Source: Burkholderia lata (GTDB lineage Bacteria > Pseudomonadota > Gammaproteobacteria > Burkholderiales > Burkholderiaceae). From it: 64,000 nt of DNA. The first letter of the stretch is position 1. The number at the start of each line of letters is the position of its first letter. Under the pieces are notes generated by a model, which did not search any database, was not told the DNA's origin, and was given only the letters and a program-made list of their open reading frames with translations. Where the stretch lies: assembly GCF_000012945.1 (NCBI RefSeq), contig NC_007511.1, positions 2,914,001 to 2,978,000 on the forward strand. The letters are read 5' to 3'. Position numbers and translations under genes: made by a program. Positions 19,382 through 28,509 of the stretch are shown here, in pieces.

Positions 19382-21082
19382 TTAGTGCGACCGCCCCGTA
19401 TCCGTCCCCGGCGCGAACTCGATACCCCGCAGTACTTCCGCAAACTTCGCAGTCCGCAGCACGGCGAATTGCTCATGCGCCGCCGTCGTCGCGCTCGTGT
19501 TCTTCAGCACGTCGCGCACCGCCACCAGCCGGTTCGGGTCCGCACCGACGTCACCGTTGCCGCTGACCGTCGACGTAATCGCCCAGATCGTCACCGTGCC
19601 GTCGCGTTCGACGCGGCCCGTCAGGTTGCGCAGGCCGGCCGTCGCCGGTGCCCACGGCAGGCCCGTCGCCGAATTGTTGCCCGCCGGATAGCCCGCGACC
19701 GAATACGGCTGGCCCAGGTTCAACCCGCTCTGCAGCGTATAGGCAAGCTTCCACTGCTTCGTGCCTGCGTCGTAGACCCACTTCTGCAGGCCCGCCGTCG
19801 TCTGCGCAGCGGCATGCGTGTACAGGTCCGCGCCGCCCGTGTAACCGTCGCCTTCGTCCGCGACGTACAGCGTGTTCGCGTCGGCGAACCAGAGCCCGAA
19901 CGGATAGGAGAGCGTCGTCGCGGTCTTGTTCGGCGTGGTCGGGAAGCCGGCCAGCACGCACATGTTGTTCGGCAGGCCAGCCGTCTGCAACGTGGCGGCG
20001 TTGTACGCGAGCGGCGCCGTCGGCAGCACGGCCTTCGGCGACGGCACGCCGACGCCCGACGGGCACGCGGTGCCGGTCGTATCGACGAAGTACACCGTGT
20101 TCACGCCGTTGCCGCCGCTGCCCTTCGTGTAGTACACGACGTTGTCGTGCACCGCGATGCCGCGGAAGTTGTCGTCCTTGCCGATCTTGTCGGCCTTCGC
20201 GCCGAGCTCCGTGACCGAGAAGCTCGCGAGCGGCGTCGGCACGCCCGGATCCTGCTGCGCTTCGTGATGCTTCGCGCCGTCGATGAGCTGCGCGCCCGCG
20301 CCGAGGATCACGTTGTCCGGCTGCGGGTTCGAACCGTTGCCGGCGTTGCCCGACGTGTAGTAAATCTCGCGGCCGTCGCGATTGTTCAGGATCGCCGCGC
20401 GGCCGTTGTTGCCGCTGTACGCATTCGTCTCGGTGAAGCGGAAATGCCCGTGGCGATCGATGCGCGCGATCGCGCGGTAGAAGTTCTGCCCGTCCGGGTT
20501 CGTCGTATCGACCGCGAGCGGCGTGTTCGAGTTCGACACGTCGACCGTGTTGACCGGCGCGACGTAACCCATGAACGTCAGGTAGCTGCCGTCGAGCGAC
20601 AGGTGCAGGCCAAGCTCCGACTTCGAGCTGAAGCTCGTCACCATCTGGTCGTGCGCGAAGCCCTTCTGCAGGCTGTTCGGCACTTCGAGCGTGCTGACGA
20701 CACCGCCGGCCGGCGTGATCTGGTCGAGGAAGATGCGCGAGGTGATGCCGAAGCTGCCGTCGTAGCGGTCGTTGTTCCACACATACGGATAGGTACCGTC
20801 GTTCGGCGCGCCGGATGCCGCGCCGCAACCGCCGGTGGTCTTCGCGCAGTTCGGCGGCAGGATCGCGCCGGGCTGGACGTTGCTCGACACGTTGTCGTAC
20901 ACGCTGCGGCTGAGGACCAGGAAGCCCGGCACGAAGCCCGGCGTAAAACGGCTGTCGCCGTCGTTGTCGTGCGGGGCAGCCTGCGCGCCGATGCTCGCGG
21001 CAATCAGCGTCAGTGCAAAGACAGGAACGGTACGATCGCGCAACGCGCGGCGGCGCTTCGCGGACAAGGCGAAATTCGGCAT
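19382..21082 (-). CDS. Exported hypothetical protein, probable beta-propeller
   Basis: 566 aa from ATG 21082, with signal peptide (core VPVFALTLIAASIGAQA, cleavage before APHDNDGD). The mature protein is rich in Gly, Asn, Asp and Thr and has spaced blocks such as GLWFADANTLYVADEGDGY and AILNNRDGREIYYTSGNAGNG, as in repeated-blade propellers. Four cysteines probably form disulfides. Periplasmic or secreted. Enzymatic role not evident. It stands alone, 198 bp after the ABM-domain gene. Confidence 0.7.
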   Translation of the reverse strand: MPNFALSAKRRRALRDRTVPVFALTLIAASIGAQAAPHDNDGDSRFTPGFVPGFLVLSRSVYDNVSSNVQPGAILPPNCAKTTGGCGAASGAPNDGTYPYVWNNDRYDGSFGITSRIFLDQITPAGGVVSTLEVPNSLQKGFAHDQMVTSFSSKSELGLHLSLDGSYLTFMGYVAPVNTVDVSNSNTPLAVDTTNPDGQNFYRAIARIDRHGHFRFTETNAYSGNNGRAAILNNRDGREIYYTSGNAGNGSNPQPDNVILGAGAQLIDGAKHHEAQQDPGVPTPLASFSVTELGAKADKIGKDDNFRGIAVHDNVVYYTKGSGGNGVNTVYFVDTTGTACPSGVGVPSPKAVLPTAPLAYNAATLQTAGLPNNMCVLAGFPTTPNKTATTLSYPFGLWFADANTLYVADEGDGYTGGADLYTHAAAQTTAGLQKWVYDAGTKQWKLAYTLQSGLNLGQPYSVAGYPAGNNSATGLPWAPATAGLRNLTGRVERDGTVTIWAITSTVSGNGDVGADPNRLVAVRDVLKNTSATTAAHEQFAVLRTAKFAEVLRGIEFAPGTDTGRSH

Positions 21083-21279
21083 GGACAAGGCTCCGTACGA
21101 CATCGAGTGAGGACGTTGTTGGTGGACAGACTGACGACGTGAAGCCCCGCCACCTTAGCCATGCTTGATGAAGAATTGATTGCACGCGATCTCGCGGAAA
21201 CCCGCTTGCGTATACGGGTTTCCCGGTGCAGCGCCTTGTTATTTATCCGTAATGCGAAAGAAATGAATCAGACAGCCAT

Positions 21280-21606
21280 TCAGGCCGATTTCCCCGCATG
21301 CGGCTGCGTGAGCTTGCCGTCGCCATACTCGCGCAACACTTTCGAAATCACCACGCGATAGCCGTCCAGCCAGCGTGCCTGTTTCGTCTTTGCCTCGAGA
21401 TGCGCCGGGTGCTGCATCAGCTGCTGCAGCGCCGCCTCCGACTCCCAGTAGTAGACGTTCTGGATCAGCCCCGCTTCGGCGTTCTCCCACGTCTCCTCGC
21501 CGAGATAGCCGGGCGTCGCGCGCGCCATGTCGGCAATCTGCCGGTCGAGCCGGTGGAATTCGTCGTCGTATTGCCCGGCACGGAAAATGAAGGTCGACGC
21601 GTACAT
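21280..21606 (-). CDS. Small ABM-like (antibiotic biosynthesis monooxygenase fold) protein
   Basis: 108 aa from ATG 21606. The order FIFRAGQYDDEFHRL, ATPGYLGEETWENAEAG, VYYWESEAALQQLMQHPAHLEAK and RWLDGYRVVISKV is the usual ferredoxin-like layout of ABM/heme-degrading-like stress proteins. No cofactor residues can be assigned with certainty. It follows the Cys-cluster gene by 65 bp on the same strand and may be the last gene of the sulfatase unit. Confidence 0.75.
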   Translation of the reverse strand: MYASTFIFRAGQYDDEFHRLDRQIADMARATPGYLGEETWENAEAGLIQNVYYWESEAALQQLMQHPAHLEAKTKQARWLDGYRVVISKVLREYGDGKLTQPHAGKSA

Positions 21607-21671
21607 GCCCGCTCCATCGAAAGCGATTGAAAGAGCGCCGATTGTAAGGCACATGTAGCGTGTCGGGATTG

Positions 21672-22658
21672 TTACGCGGCGAGCATACCGAGGTCCGGAC
21701 GGTCGGCGAGCCACGCGTCGATGCGCGGTGCGTCGTCACGCAGGCCGGCCGCGGGCGCCGGCATCGCGACCAGTGCGTGCCGTGCACGTTCAAGCGCCTG
21801 AGCGAAGCCCCGCAGCTCGCGCGTCGCGGGCCGGTCGTCGGCATGCCGGCGCGCGAGTGCTGCTTCGATGTTCACACCGATCAACGCGAGTTGCGCGTCG
21901 ATGAATGCGATGCACAGCGCGTGGCATTGCGCGGACACCGATGCAACAGCCGACAGGACCGGCACGATCGACACGGTCAGATAGCCGCCGGGCGCAAGCC
22001 GCGACAGCGCATGCCGCACGTCCTGCCCGCCATCGGTCAACGATGCGAACACCGCATCCCGCCACACTGCGCGCTCGAACACGAGCGCATCGCGATACGC
22101 GTCGAGCGCCGCACGGTCTTCGATCTGCCCGGCCGTCACCAGCGGAATCGGAAAGGAAGATGCAACGGACGATCGCGCGCTCGCCGCTTCGACGATGCAG
22201 TTCGCGCCGAGCCATCCCGCATCGTCACGCCGCGCGGCCAGCACGCGGGACTGCAAGCGGTCGGGCAGCATCGGATCGAGCGGCACCGCGCGGCAGATCG
22301 ACGGCTTGTCCGCATGCACGCTGCAGCGTCCGTCGTCGGCCAGCGCCGCGCACCGGCCGAGCGACGGATAGTCGTAGCCCTGCAGCGTCAGCGCGATCCA
22401 TTCGTTCCCCGCGCCGTCGGTGCGATGAAACAACCGCGCCGCCAGCGCATCGGACGCCGCGACGTCGTCCGCATCGAGCGCATGCTCGCGGCCGCCCGCA
22501 CGCCAACGCTCGCCGATGCGCCGCTTCGGCACGCGACGGATCGTCAGCGCACCGACGAAGCGATGCCGATGCCGGAACAGTTCGCGCAACGACAGCGTCG
22601 GCGCGCTGTTGCAGCAGCGTCCGCAGGCGTTGCACGCGAGCAGGTAAGTGTCTACCAC
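21672..22658 (-). CDS. YkgJ-type cysteine-cluster protein
   Basis: 328 aa starting at GTG 22658, which overlaps the stop of the upstream binding-protein gene, so translation is probably coupled. The N-terminal CNACGRCC (residues about 10-17) and later CAALADDGRCSVHADKPSIC form the Zn/Fe-binding Cys pattern of the YkgJ family. The C-terminal 150 residues are extra compared with short YkgJ proteins and unrecognised. Its role beside a sulfatase and its maturase is unknown; metal or cluster supply is a guess. An alternative longer start at 22745 would overlap more. Confidence 0.78.
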   Translation of the reverse strand: MVDTYLLACNACGRCCNSAPTLSLRELFRHRHRFVGALTIRRVPKRRIGERWRAGGREHALDADDVAASDALAARLFHRTDGAGNEWIALTLQGYDYPSLGRCAALADDGRCSVHADKPSICRAVPLDPMLPDRLQSRVLAARRDDAGWLGANCIVEAASARSSVASSFPIPLVTAGQIEDRAALDAYRDALVFERAVWRDAVFASLTDGGQDVRHALSRLAPGGYLTVSIVPVLSAVASVSAQCHALCIAFIDAQLALIGVNIEAALARRHADDRPATRELRGFAQALERARHALVAMPAPAAGLRDDAPRIDAWLADRPDLGMLAA

Positions 22659-23461
22659 GGCCGCCGCACCGAATCCTGGTAGCGCGTGAGGATGAAACGC
22701 GCGACGTCGTCCGAGTGGTACGCGGCGACGAGCTGCGTCACCCACGGCTTCGCGCGATCGGCATCGCGCACGGTCAGCACGTTCGCATACGGCGAGCGCG
22801 CATCCTCGAGGCTGATGCTGTCGCGCGCGGGTTGCAGCCCGGCACGCGCGGCATCGTCGCTGTCGATCGCGACGAACGCGGCCGTATCGAGCGCCGCGTA
22901 GAGGCGATCGCGACGCAGCGCGACGAGCTTCAGCCCGAGCCGATTGCCGGTCACGTCGCGCAGCGTCGCACGCAGGCCGGCCCGCTCGCGCAGCGTCACC
23001 AGCGTATCGTTCTGCAGCAGCACGAGCGCGCGCGCCATCCCGCGCGAATCGGCGGGAATCGCAACCGTCGCACCGGGCTGCAGTTCGTTCAGGTTCTTCA
23101 ATTTGCGCGAATAGAGCGCCATCGGCAACGTGACGGTCGGCGCGATGCCGGTCAGCGCGTAGCGTTTCTGCGCGCGCGTCGCGGCAAGCTGTTGTGCATC
23201 CTCGAAGCTGGCCGCGTCAATCTGGCCGTCGGCCAGCGCCGCGTCGATGCGCGATGCATCGTCGAACTCGACCACGTCGATGCCGAATCCTCGCGATGCG
23301 GCGACCCGCTTCACTTCGTCCAGGACCTGCGCATGTACACCGCGCGTCACGCCGACGCGCACCGCCGGTGCGGCCGATTCGGCGGCAGCGGTCAAACCCG
23401 AATGACCGACCGCGCACGCAACGATCAGCCACGCGCCCACGTCATGCAAGACACGCTTCAT
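22652..23461 (-). CDS. NLPA/MetQ-type periplasmic binding protein (orphan)
   Basis: 269 aa. Signal peptide (LIVACAVGHSGLTAAA) without a lipobox cysteine, unlike most MetQ lipoproteins. The mature part has the NLPA pattern: RVGVTRGVHAQVLDEVKR, FEDAQQLAATR, VAIPADSRGMARALVLLQ, then SPYANVLTVRDADR. It overlaps the end of the formylglycine-enzyme gene (ATGA), so it is co-translated with it. No ABC permease or ATPase accompanies it here, so it must use a transporter encoded elsewhere or have another role. Confidence 0.82.
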   Translation of the reverse strand: MKRVLHDVGAWLIVACAVGHSGLTAAAESAAPAVRVGVTRGVHAQVLDEVKRVAASRGFGIDVVEFDDASRIDAALADGQIDAASFEDAQQLAATRAQKRYALTGIAPTVTLPMALYSRKLKNLNELQPGATVAIPADSRGMARALVLLQNDTLVTLRERAGLRATLRDVTGNRLGLKLVALRRDRLYAALDTAAFVAIDSDDAARAGLQPARDSISLEDARSPYANVLTVRDADRAKPWVTQLVAAYHSDDVARFILTRYQDSVRRPW

Positions 23462-24507
23462 GATGCATCCCTCAGAATCGTGCGAAACCCGATATGCGAC
23501 GCGCCGAGATCGGCTTCCTGCTGTTCGCGCGACGACGCGCGATAGCGCACGCAGTAATCGCGCGAGCACAGGAACGAGCCGCCCTTGATGACCATCGGCG
23601 TATCGTGCCGGCGCGTCGGCGGCGCGACGGCCGCCGTGTCGCCGTTCGTGTGCGACTGGTGCGGGCCCGTGTATGCGTCCTTGGTCCATTCCCATGCGTT
23701 GCCGATCATGTCGTAGAGCCGGAACCCGTTCGCCGCGTAGCAGCCGACCGGCGCGAGCCCCGCATGGCCGTCCTCGGCCGTGTCGAGCACCGGGAACACG
23801 CCTTGCCAGTAGTTCGCGGCCGGCTTGCCCTGCGCATCGCGCGGCGCCGCGTCGAGCGACGCATCGTCGCGACCGGCCTTGCCCGCGTATTCCCATTCGG
23901 CCTCGGTCGGCAGGTCGCGGCCGAGCCAGCGCGCATACGCGAGCGCATCGCGCTGCGTCACGAGCGTGACGGGCAGGTTGCCGAGCCCGTCGACGCCGCT
24001 GCCCGGCCCGCGCGGATGACGCCACGATGCGCCCTTCACCCACGACCACCACGCCAGGTCGCGCGCGTTCATCTCGTCGCGCGTCGGCACATGGAACACG
24101 GCCGCCCCATCCTGCTGCTCGGCCTCGGTCACGTAGCCGGTCGCCTGCACGAACGCGGCGAACTGCGCGATCGTCACGTCGGTCTGGTCGATCCAGAACC
24201 CGCCGACACGCGTGCGGCCGTCACCGACCGGGCGCTCGTCCGCATAGCCGCGCGTGCTGCCGAACACGAACGCGCCGCCGCGCAAGTGCACCATCCCGGC
24301 CTTCGGGTCGTCGCGCCACTTGGCCGGCAGCCCCGAATAGCGCGCGCACTGTCGCTCCGTGCCGAGCGGCGCGAGCGCGCGGCCGTGATTCGCGTCGTCG
24401 AATGCATCGCCCGCCGGTGCGACGGGATTCGCATAGCCGGCCGCGAACGCGGCGGCGAACAGCGTGGCGGCCAGCGCCGCACCGATCGTCCAGAACCGGA
24501 ACCGCAT
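23458..24507 (-). CDS. Exported formylglycine-generating enzyme (sulfatase maturase)
   Basis: 349 aa. FGE-sulfatase domain from about residue 70 (GMVHLRGGAFVFGS) to the end. The copper-binding active-site cysteine pair is intact: C314 and C319 in GGSFLCSRDYC, which separates it from EgtB-type relatives. The N-terminus (FWTIGAALAATLFAAAFAAG) is a signal peptide, so the enzyme acts in the periplasm. It lies 16 bp after the arylsulfatase gene, its presumed substrate. The function is oxidation of the sulfatase active-site Cys to formylglycine. Confidence 0.88.
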   Translation of the reverse strand: MRFRFWTIGAALAATLFAAAFAAGYANPVAPAGDAFDDANHGRALAPLGTERQCARYSGLPAKWRDDPKAGMVHLRGGAFVFGSTRGYADERPVGDGRTRVGGFWIDQTDVTIAQFAAFVQATGYVTEAEQQDGAAVFHVPTRDEMNARDLAWWSWVKGASWRHPRGPGSGVDGLGNLPVTLVTQRDALAYARWLGRDLPTEAEWEYAGKAGRDDASLDAAPRDAQGKPAANYWQGVFPVLDTAEDGHAGLAPVGCYAANGFRLYDMIGNAWEWTKDAYTGPHQSHTNGDTAAVAPPTRRHDTPMVIKGGSFLCSRDYCVRYRASSREQQEADLGASHIGFRTILRDAS

Positions 24508-24523
24508 CGTGTCGCTCCCGGGT

Positions 24524-26482
24524 TCAGTAGTAGCCGCGCGGACGCAGCGGTTCGACACCGCCGACGTTGCTCATGTAGGTCTTCCACTGGTCGACGAGCG
24601 TGCTGATCACCGACGGGTTCTGCGCGGACACGTCGGTCGTCTCGCCGCGATCCGACGCGAGGTCGTACAGCTGCCAGTGACCGTCGGGCGGCCCGAGCGG
24701 CGGCTCGGTCCACAAGGCCTTCCAGCGGCCGTCGGCGCTGCGCAGGTATGCACGGCCGTAGGCTTCGTCGCCGAACGGCGCGGTATGCACTTCGCCCGTC
24801 GCCGTGCCCGTCAGCACCGGCAGCAACGACTGGCCGGTGACCGGATACACGTAGCGGTTGTTGTAGACGACCTTGCCCTTGTTCTGGTCGACACCCGTCA
24901 GTGTGTTGACGAGCGGCGGCGCCGGCTGCGACGGCGGCGTGACGCCCGCGACCGCGAGGAACGTCGCCGTGTTGTCGGTCACGTGCGTGAAGGCGCGCAG
25001 CGTCGGCAACTGCTGCGTCTGGCCCGGCAGGCGGACGATCGTCGGCGTCGATACGCCGCCTTCAGCGGAATACCCCTTCGTGAGCCGGAACGGCGACGCG
25101 CTCACTTCGGCCCAGCGCAACCCGTACTGCAGGCGCTGCGCGTTCTGCTTGCCGTTGTCGGTGCCGAGCGTCGAATAGATCGGGTCCTGCCCGTTCGCGG
25201 TGTCGGTCGCCGTCGGGTCGGCGCCGCCGTCGATCGGCCAGCCTTCCGCGCCGTTGTCCGACTGGAACATGATGAACGTGTTGTCGTATTCGCCGATGTC
25301 CTTCAGGTGCTGGATCAGCAGGCCGATGTTGTAGTCGAGGTTCTCGACCATCCCCGCATAGATCTCCATGTAGCGCGCCTGCGCCTTGCGCTCGGCCGGC
25401 GTCAGGCTCGACCACAGCTTGTCGACCTTGCCGGGGCCGTAGTCGCTGTAGCCGTCCGCGGCCGAATGCACCGCGCTGATGTATTTCGCGGCGGCCGTGC
25501 CGTTGTTCGCGGTCGCGGGCGACGCGGCCGTCGTTTCAGGCAGGCCGTCGAACGGCTTGAAATCGGCGGGGATCAGGCCGAGCGCCTTCTGCCGCGCGAT
25601 CCGCGCGTTGCGGATCGCGTCGTAGCCGGCGTCGTACACGCCCGCGTACTTGTGCAGCCACGGATCGGGTACCTGCAGCGGCCAGTGCGGCGACGTGAAG
25701 GCCGCGTACGCGAAGAACGGCTTGCCGTCGCGCTGGTTCGAGTCGATGTACGAAATCAGCTTCTGCGTATAGAAGTCGGTCGAATAGAACACGGCCGGGC
25801 TGCCGCCCGTGCCGCCCGGCTGTCCGGGCTGGCCAGGCTGCACGTAGCGGCCGTCTTCCGTGTAGTTCGACGAGCCGGCCGGCTCGTGCGCGAAGTGGTT
25901 CGTCGCCGCGCCGCCGAGCAGCACGTAGCTGCGCTCGAAGCCCCACTGGTCCGGCGTCTGCCCGCTGCCCGTCGCGCTGCCGACGATCCCCGAGCCGATG
26001 TGCCACTTGCCCGCGATGTACGTGTGATAGCCGGCATCCTTCAATAGTTGTGCGAACGACAATGCACGATCGTTCAGGTAGCCCTCGTAGCCGGGCAGCC
26101 CGCGCCGTTCGTCGGTCGGCACGCCCATCGTGCCTTCGCCGACGAGATGGTGGTCGGTGCCGGACACCAGCATCGCGCGCGTGATCGCGCAGACGGTGCC
26201 CGTGTGATGGTTCGACAGGATGCGGCCCGACGCGACGAGCGCGTCGAGGTTCGGCGTGTTGATCTCGCCGCCGAATGCATGGATGTCGGAATAGCCGAGA
26301 TCGTCGGCCATGATGTACAGGATGTTCGGGCGCTTCTGAGCCAGCGGCGGCGTGGTGCTGGTGGGTGACGGCGGCGGATCGCTGTCGACGCCGCCGCACG
26401 ATGCGAGCGACAGCGCGCCGGCAATCGCGGCGCAGACGACACGGAAACGAAAAGCATGTAACGGCGACGCGGACTTTTTCAT
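24524..26482 (-). CDS. Lipoprotein arylsulfatase
   Basis: 652 aa from ATG 26482. The signal peptide ends in the lipobox LASC (Cys29), so the enzyme is anchored to a membrane. The metal-binding aspartates appear in ILYIMADDLGYSD (D60, D61) and the sulfatase fold runs to the end. The active-site motif is C98-A-I-T-R102; the canonical C-x-P/A-x-R has Ile at the third position here. Cys98 is available for conversion to formylglycine by the adjacent exported FGE. Substrate unknown; release of sulfate from aryl or alkyl sulfate esters fits the sulfur theme of the window. Confidence 0.88.
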   Translation of the reverse strand: MKKSASPLHAFRFRVVCAAIAGALSLASCGGVDSDPPPSPTSTTPPLAQKRPNILYIMADDLGYSDIHAFGGEINTPNLDALVASGRILSNHHTGTVCAITRAMLVSGTDHHLVGEGTMGVPTDERRGLPGYEGYLNDRALSFAQLLKDAGYHTYIAGKWHIGSGIVGSATGSGQTPDQWGFERSYVLLGGAATNHFAHEPAGSSNYTEDGRYVQPGQPGQPGGTGGSPAVFYSTDFYTQKLISYIDSNQRDGKPFFAYAAFTSPHWPLQVPDPWLHKYAGVYDAGYDAIRNARIARQKALGLIPADFKPFDGLPETTAASPATANNGTAAAKYISAVHSAADGYSDYGPGKVDKLWSSLTPAERKAQARYMEIYAGMVENLDYNIGLLIQHLKDIGEYDNTFIMFQSDNGAEGWPIDGGADPTATDTANGQDPIYSTLGTDNGKQNAQRLQYGLRWAEVSASPFRLTKGYSAEGGVSTPTIVRLPGQTQQLPTLRAFTHVTDNTATFLAVAGVTPPSQPAPPLVNTLTGVDQNKGKVVYNNRYVYPVTGQSLLPVLTGTATGEVHTAPFGDEAYGRAYLRSADGRWKALWTEPPLGPPDGHWQLYDLASDRGETTDVSAQNPSVISTLVDQWKTYMSNVGGVEPLRPRGYY

Positions 26483-26694
26483 TGTTCTGAACGCTCGATC
26501 TACGGGATCGGCGATCTTAGCGTCGCGCACGCGGCACCCAAAGTCCGATTCGTCACATGCTAACGGGGTGACGGAATATGCGCGCCAGCAGAATGCCCGC
26601 CATCAGCGCACACGCATGTGCGCGCCCGCAAAGCACGCAGAAACCGGCGCTGCCGGGCGCCGCGTCTACGGCGCCCGATGCGTCGACGCCGGCT

Positions 26695-27414
26695 TCAGCT
26701 GCGCCCGCCGAGACTGCCGCCACCGTCCACGGCCAGCACCTGCCCCGTGACGAAGCCCGCCTCGTCCGACAGGAAGAATGCAATCGCCACGGCCACGTCG
26801 TCGGACGTGCCGAGCCGGCGCGCGGGGATCGTCGCGAGCACCTTGCGCTCGGCTTCGCTGCCGACGGGCCGCGTCTGCCGGAACAGCTCCGTCTCGATCG
26901 GCCCCGGCGCAACCGCGTTGACGGTCACGCCATGTTCGGCGAGTTCGAGCGCCCACGTGCGCGTGCAGCCGACGAGCGCACTCTTCGCGGCGGAATACGC
27001 GGTGCGATCGAGGCTGCCGAAAATCGCGCGGCTGCAGATGTTGACGATGCGTCCGTGGCCGCGTGCCTTCATCGCATCCGCGAAGTGCTGCGTGACCTGG
27101 ATCGCGGCCCGCACGTTGAGATCGAACACGGTCTGCAGCGACTGGAAATCAATCTGTCCCAGCGGTTGCGGCAACACGATGCCCGCGTTGTTCACGATGC
27201 CGTCGACATCGTGCTGCTCGCTGATGCGTGCCAGGGTGGCCGCCGTCTGCTCGATGTCGGCGAGATCGCACGCGAGCAATTCGCCGGGGAAGTCGATGCC
27301 CTGCGCGTGACGCGCAAGGCCGATGACGTGATGACCGTGCCGGGCGAGCAACGTGCTGACCGCGAGGCCGATGCCGCGCGATGCGCCGGTGACGAGATAG
27401 GTGCGAGATGACAT
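26695..27414 (-). CDS. Short-chain dehydrogenase/reductase (FabG-like)
   Basis: 239 aa from ATG 27414. Classical SDR features: NAD(P)-binding TGASRGIG (9-16), NNAG (75-78), catalytic S128, Y140 and K144 (YSAAK), and the PGPIETE loop after. The basic residue pattern near position 35 (ARHAQG) suggests NADPH. Substrate not predictable. It stands alone between the sulfatase and curli units. Confidence 0.9.
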   Translation of the reverse strand: MSSRTYLVTGASRGIGLAVSTLLARHGHHVIGLARHAQGIDFPGELLACDLADIEQTAATLARISEQHDVDGIVNNAGIVLPQPLGQIDFQSLQTVFDLNVRAAIQVTQHFADAMKARGHGRIVNICSRAIFGSLDRTAYSAAKSALVGCTRTWALELAEHGVTVNAVAPGPIETELFRQTRPVGSEAERKVLATIPARRLGTSDDVAVAIAFFLSDEAGFVTGQVLAVDGGGSLGGRS

Positions 27415-27873
27415 GCGTGCTCCCGAAGTCCGTTCATGTGAATAGCGTGGAGAGATGTTTCCGGGGCGGAAGCCCGGAACCTGCACTTTCGTCGGACGAT
27501 TCTACGTGCGTAACGGGACGTTACGTCGTGTCGTTACGGGCGAACCCGTAGCAACACGTTACGTTTTCTTCGATCAGCATCGCCAGGAATTTCCAAATCA
27601 GGATTTTCCGGAAATATCGTCTGATTTAATTGTAATACTCCATTTATAAAAGAAAGTTTGTTAATGAATATCGAACTCGCAAACGTTTTACGTGAAAGAA
27701 ACATGGCACCCAAAAATTAGACGAATAACGACTTAAAAATATAAACCGTTTAAAACAGCGGCAGGCATGCCTCTTGCTGACTCCCCCCACCATGTGCCGC
27801 GTTCGACCAGGAACGAATAACCCGAAAATCGGGCGGCACCTTATTTCGTACAAATGATTCCGGGGTCGGGGAA
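27415..27873. other. AT-rich region upstream of the curli operon
   Basis: 459 bp with no gene; about 27590-27760 is far more AT-rich than the rest of the window. It includes the perfect palindrome TTTCCGGAAA (27605-27614) and several A/T tracts that suit a silenced, bendable promoter. The promoter of csgE must lie here. I see no csgD-like regulator gene nearby. Confidence 0.55.
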
Positions 27874-28479
27874 ATGGTATCGAGCGCAAGCAGGCGATTG
27901 GCCTGGGGGGCCGTGACGTGCCTGTCGCTATTCGCGACGGCACACGCACTGGCACAAGACACCGTCGACGTGGCGCCTGCCGCCGCGGCGAACGGCGGAC
28001 ATCCGATTGCGCCGCCCTCGACGCTGCTGAACGCCGAACGCGTCCTCGAAGCACCGAAGCCCGCGCCCGGCGCGGGCCCGGCCACGGCGAAGCCGGCCAC
28101 CGGCGCCGCGTCGGCCGGTGCCCAGGCCGCCGCCCGCCATGCCCTTCCGGAAGACCAGCTCGGCGGCACGGTCACGACCGATGCCGTGACGCTCGCCGGC
28201 CGCGATTTCTATACCTACTTCTCGCAGACGTGGTCGGAAATCCCGCTGAGCGAGCGCTACATGGTCGCCATTCACGAACGCCCGTCCGGGCGATACGGCA
28301 GCCTGATCTGGGTCGAATTCCAGCAAAAACGCGTATTCCAGACCTTCCTGCCGATCGCACGGGCCAACGTCAAGGCCGTGGCGGAAAGCGCCGCCAATAT
28401 TTCCTTTCAAACCGTCATTCAGGACGATCTGTCGAATTTGTTGTTTCCCGATTCGGATCTGGCCAAAGACGAGATTTAG
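27874..28479 (+). CDS. csgE: Curli assembly protein CsgE
   Basis: 201 aa with signal peptide (AVTCLSLFATAHALA). The first 90 mature residues are a Pro/Ala-rich linker; the CsgE domain covers about 90-200: GRDFYTYFSQTWSEIP, RYMVAIHERPSGRYGSLIWVEFQQKRVFQTFLP, then the FQTVIQDDL end. CsgE is the periplasmic adaptor that directs curlin subunits to the CsgG pore. The long linker is unusual compared with the about 130-residue E. coli protein. First gene of the unit csgE-F-G-B-A. Confidence 0.88.
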   Translation: MVSSASRRLAWGAVTCLSLFATAHALAQDTVDVAPAAAANGGHPIAPPSTLLNAERVLEAPKPAPGAGPATAKPATGAASAGAQAAARHALPEDQLGGTVTTDAVTLAGRDFYTYFSQTWSEIPLSERYMVAIHERPSGRYGSLIWVEFQQKRVFQTFLPIARANVKAVAESAANISFQTVIQDDLSNLLFPDSDLAKDEI

Positions 28480-28509
28480 TCGATTAATCAAAAACAGGGG
28501 TTAGGGAAA

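Noticed and set aside
22602..22625. Another CTGTTGC-like element inside the YkgJ gene
   Set aside because: The second arm does not match GCAACAG and it lies in coding sequence away from any -24/-12 promoter.
26483..26580. Sigma-54 promoter before the arylsulfatase
   Set aside because: GGCAC-like bases occur, but no GG/GC pair with ten-base spacing in the right orientation.
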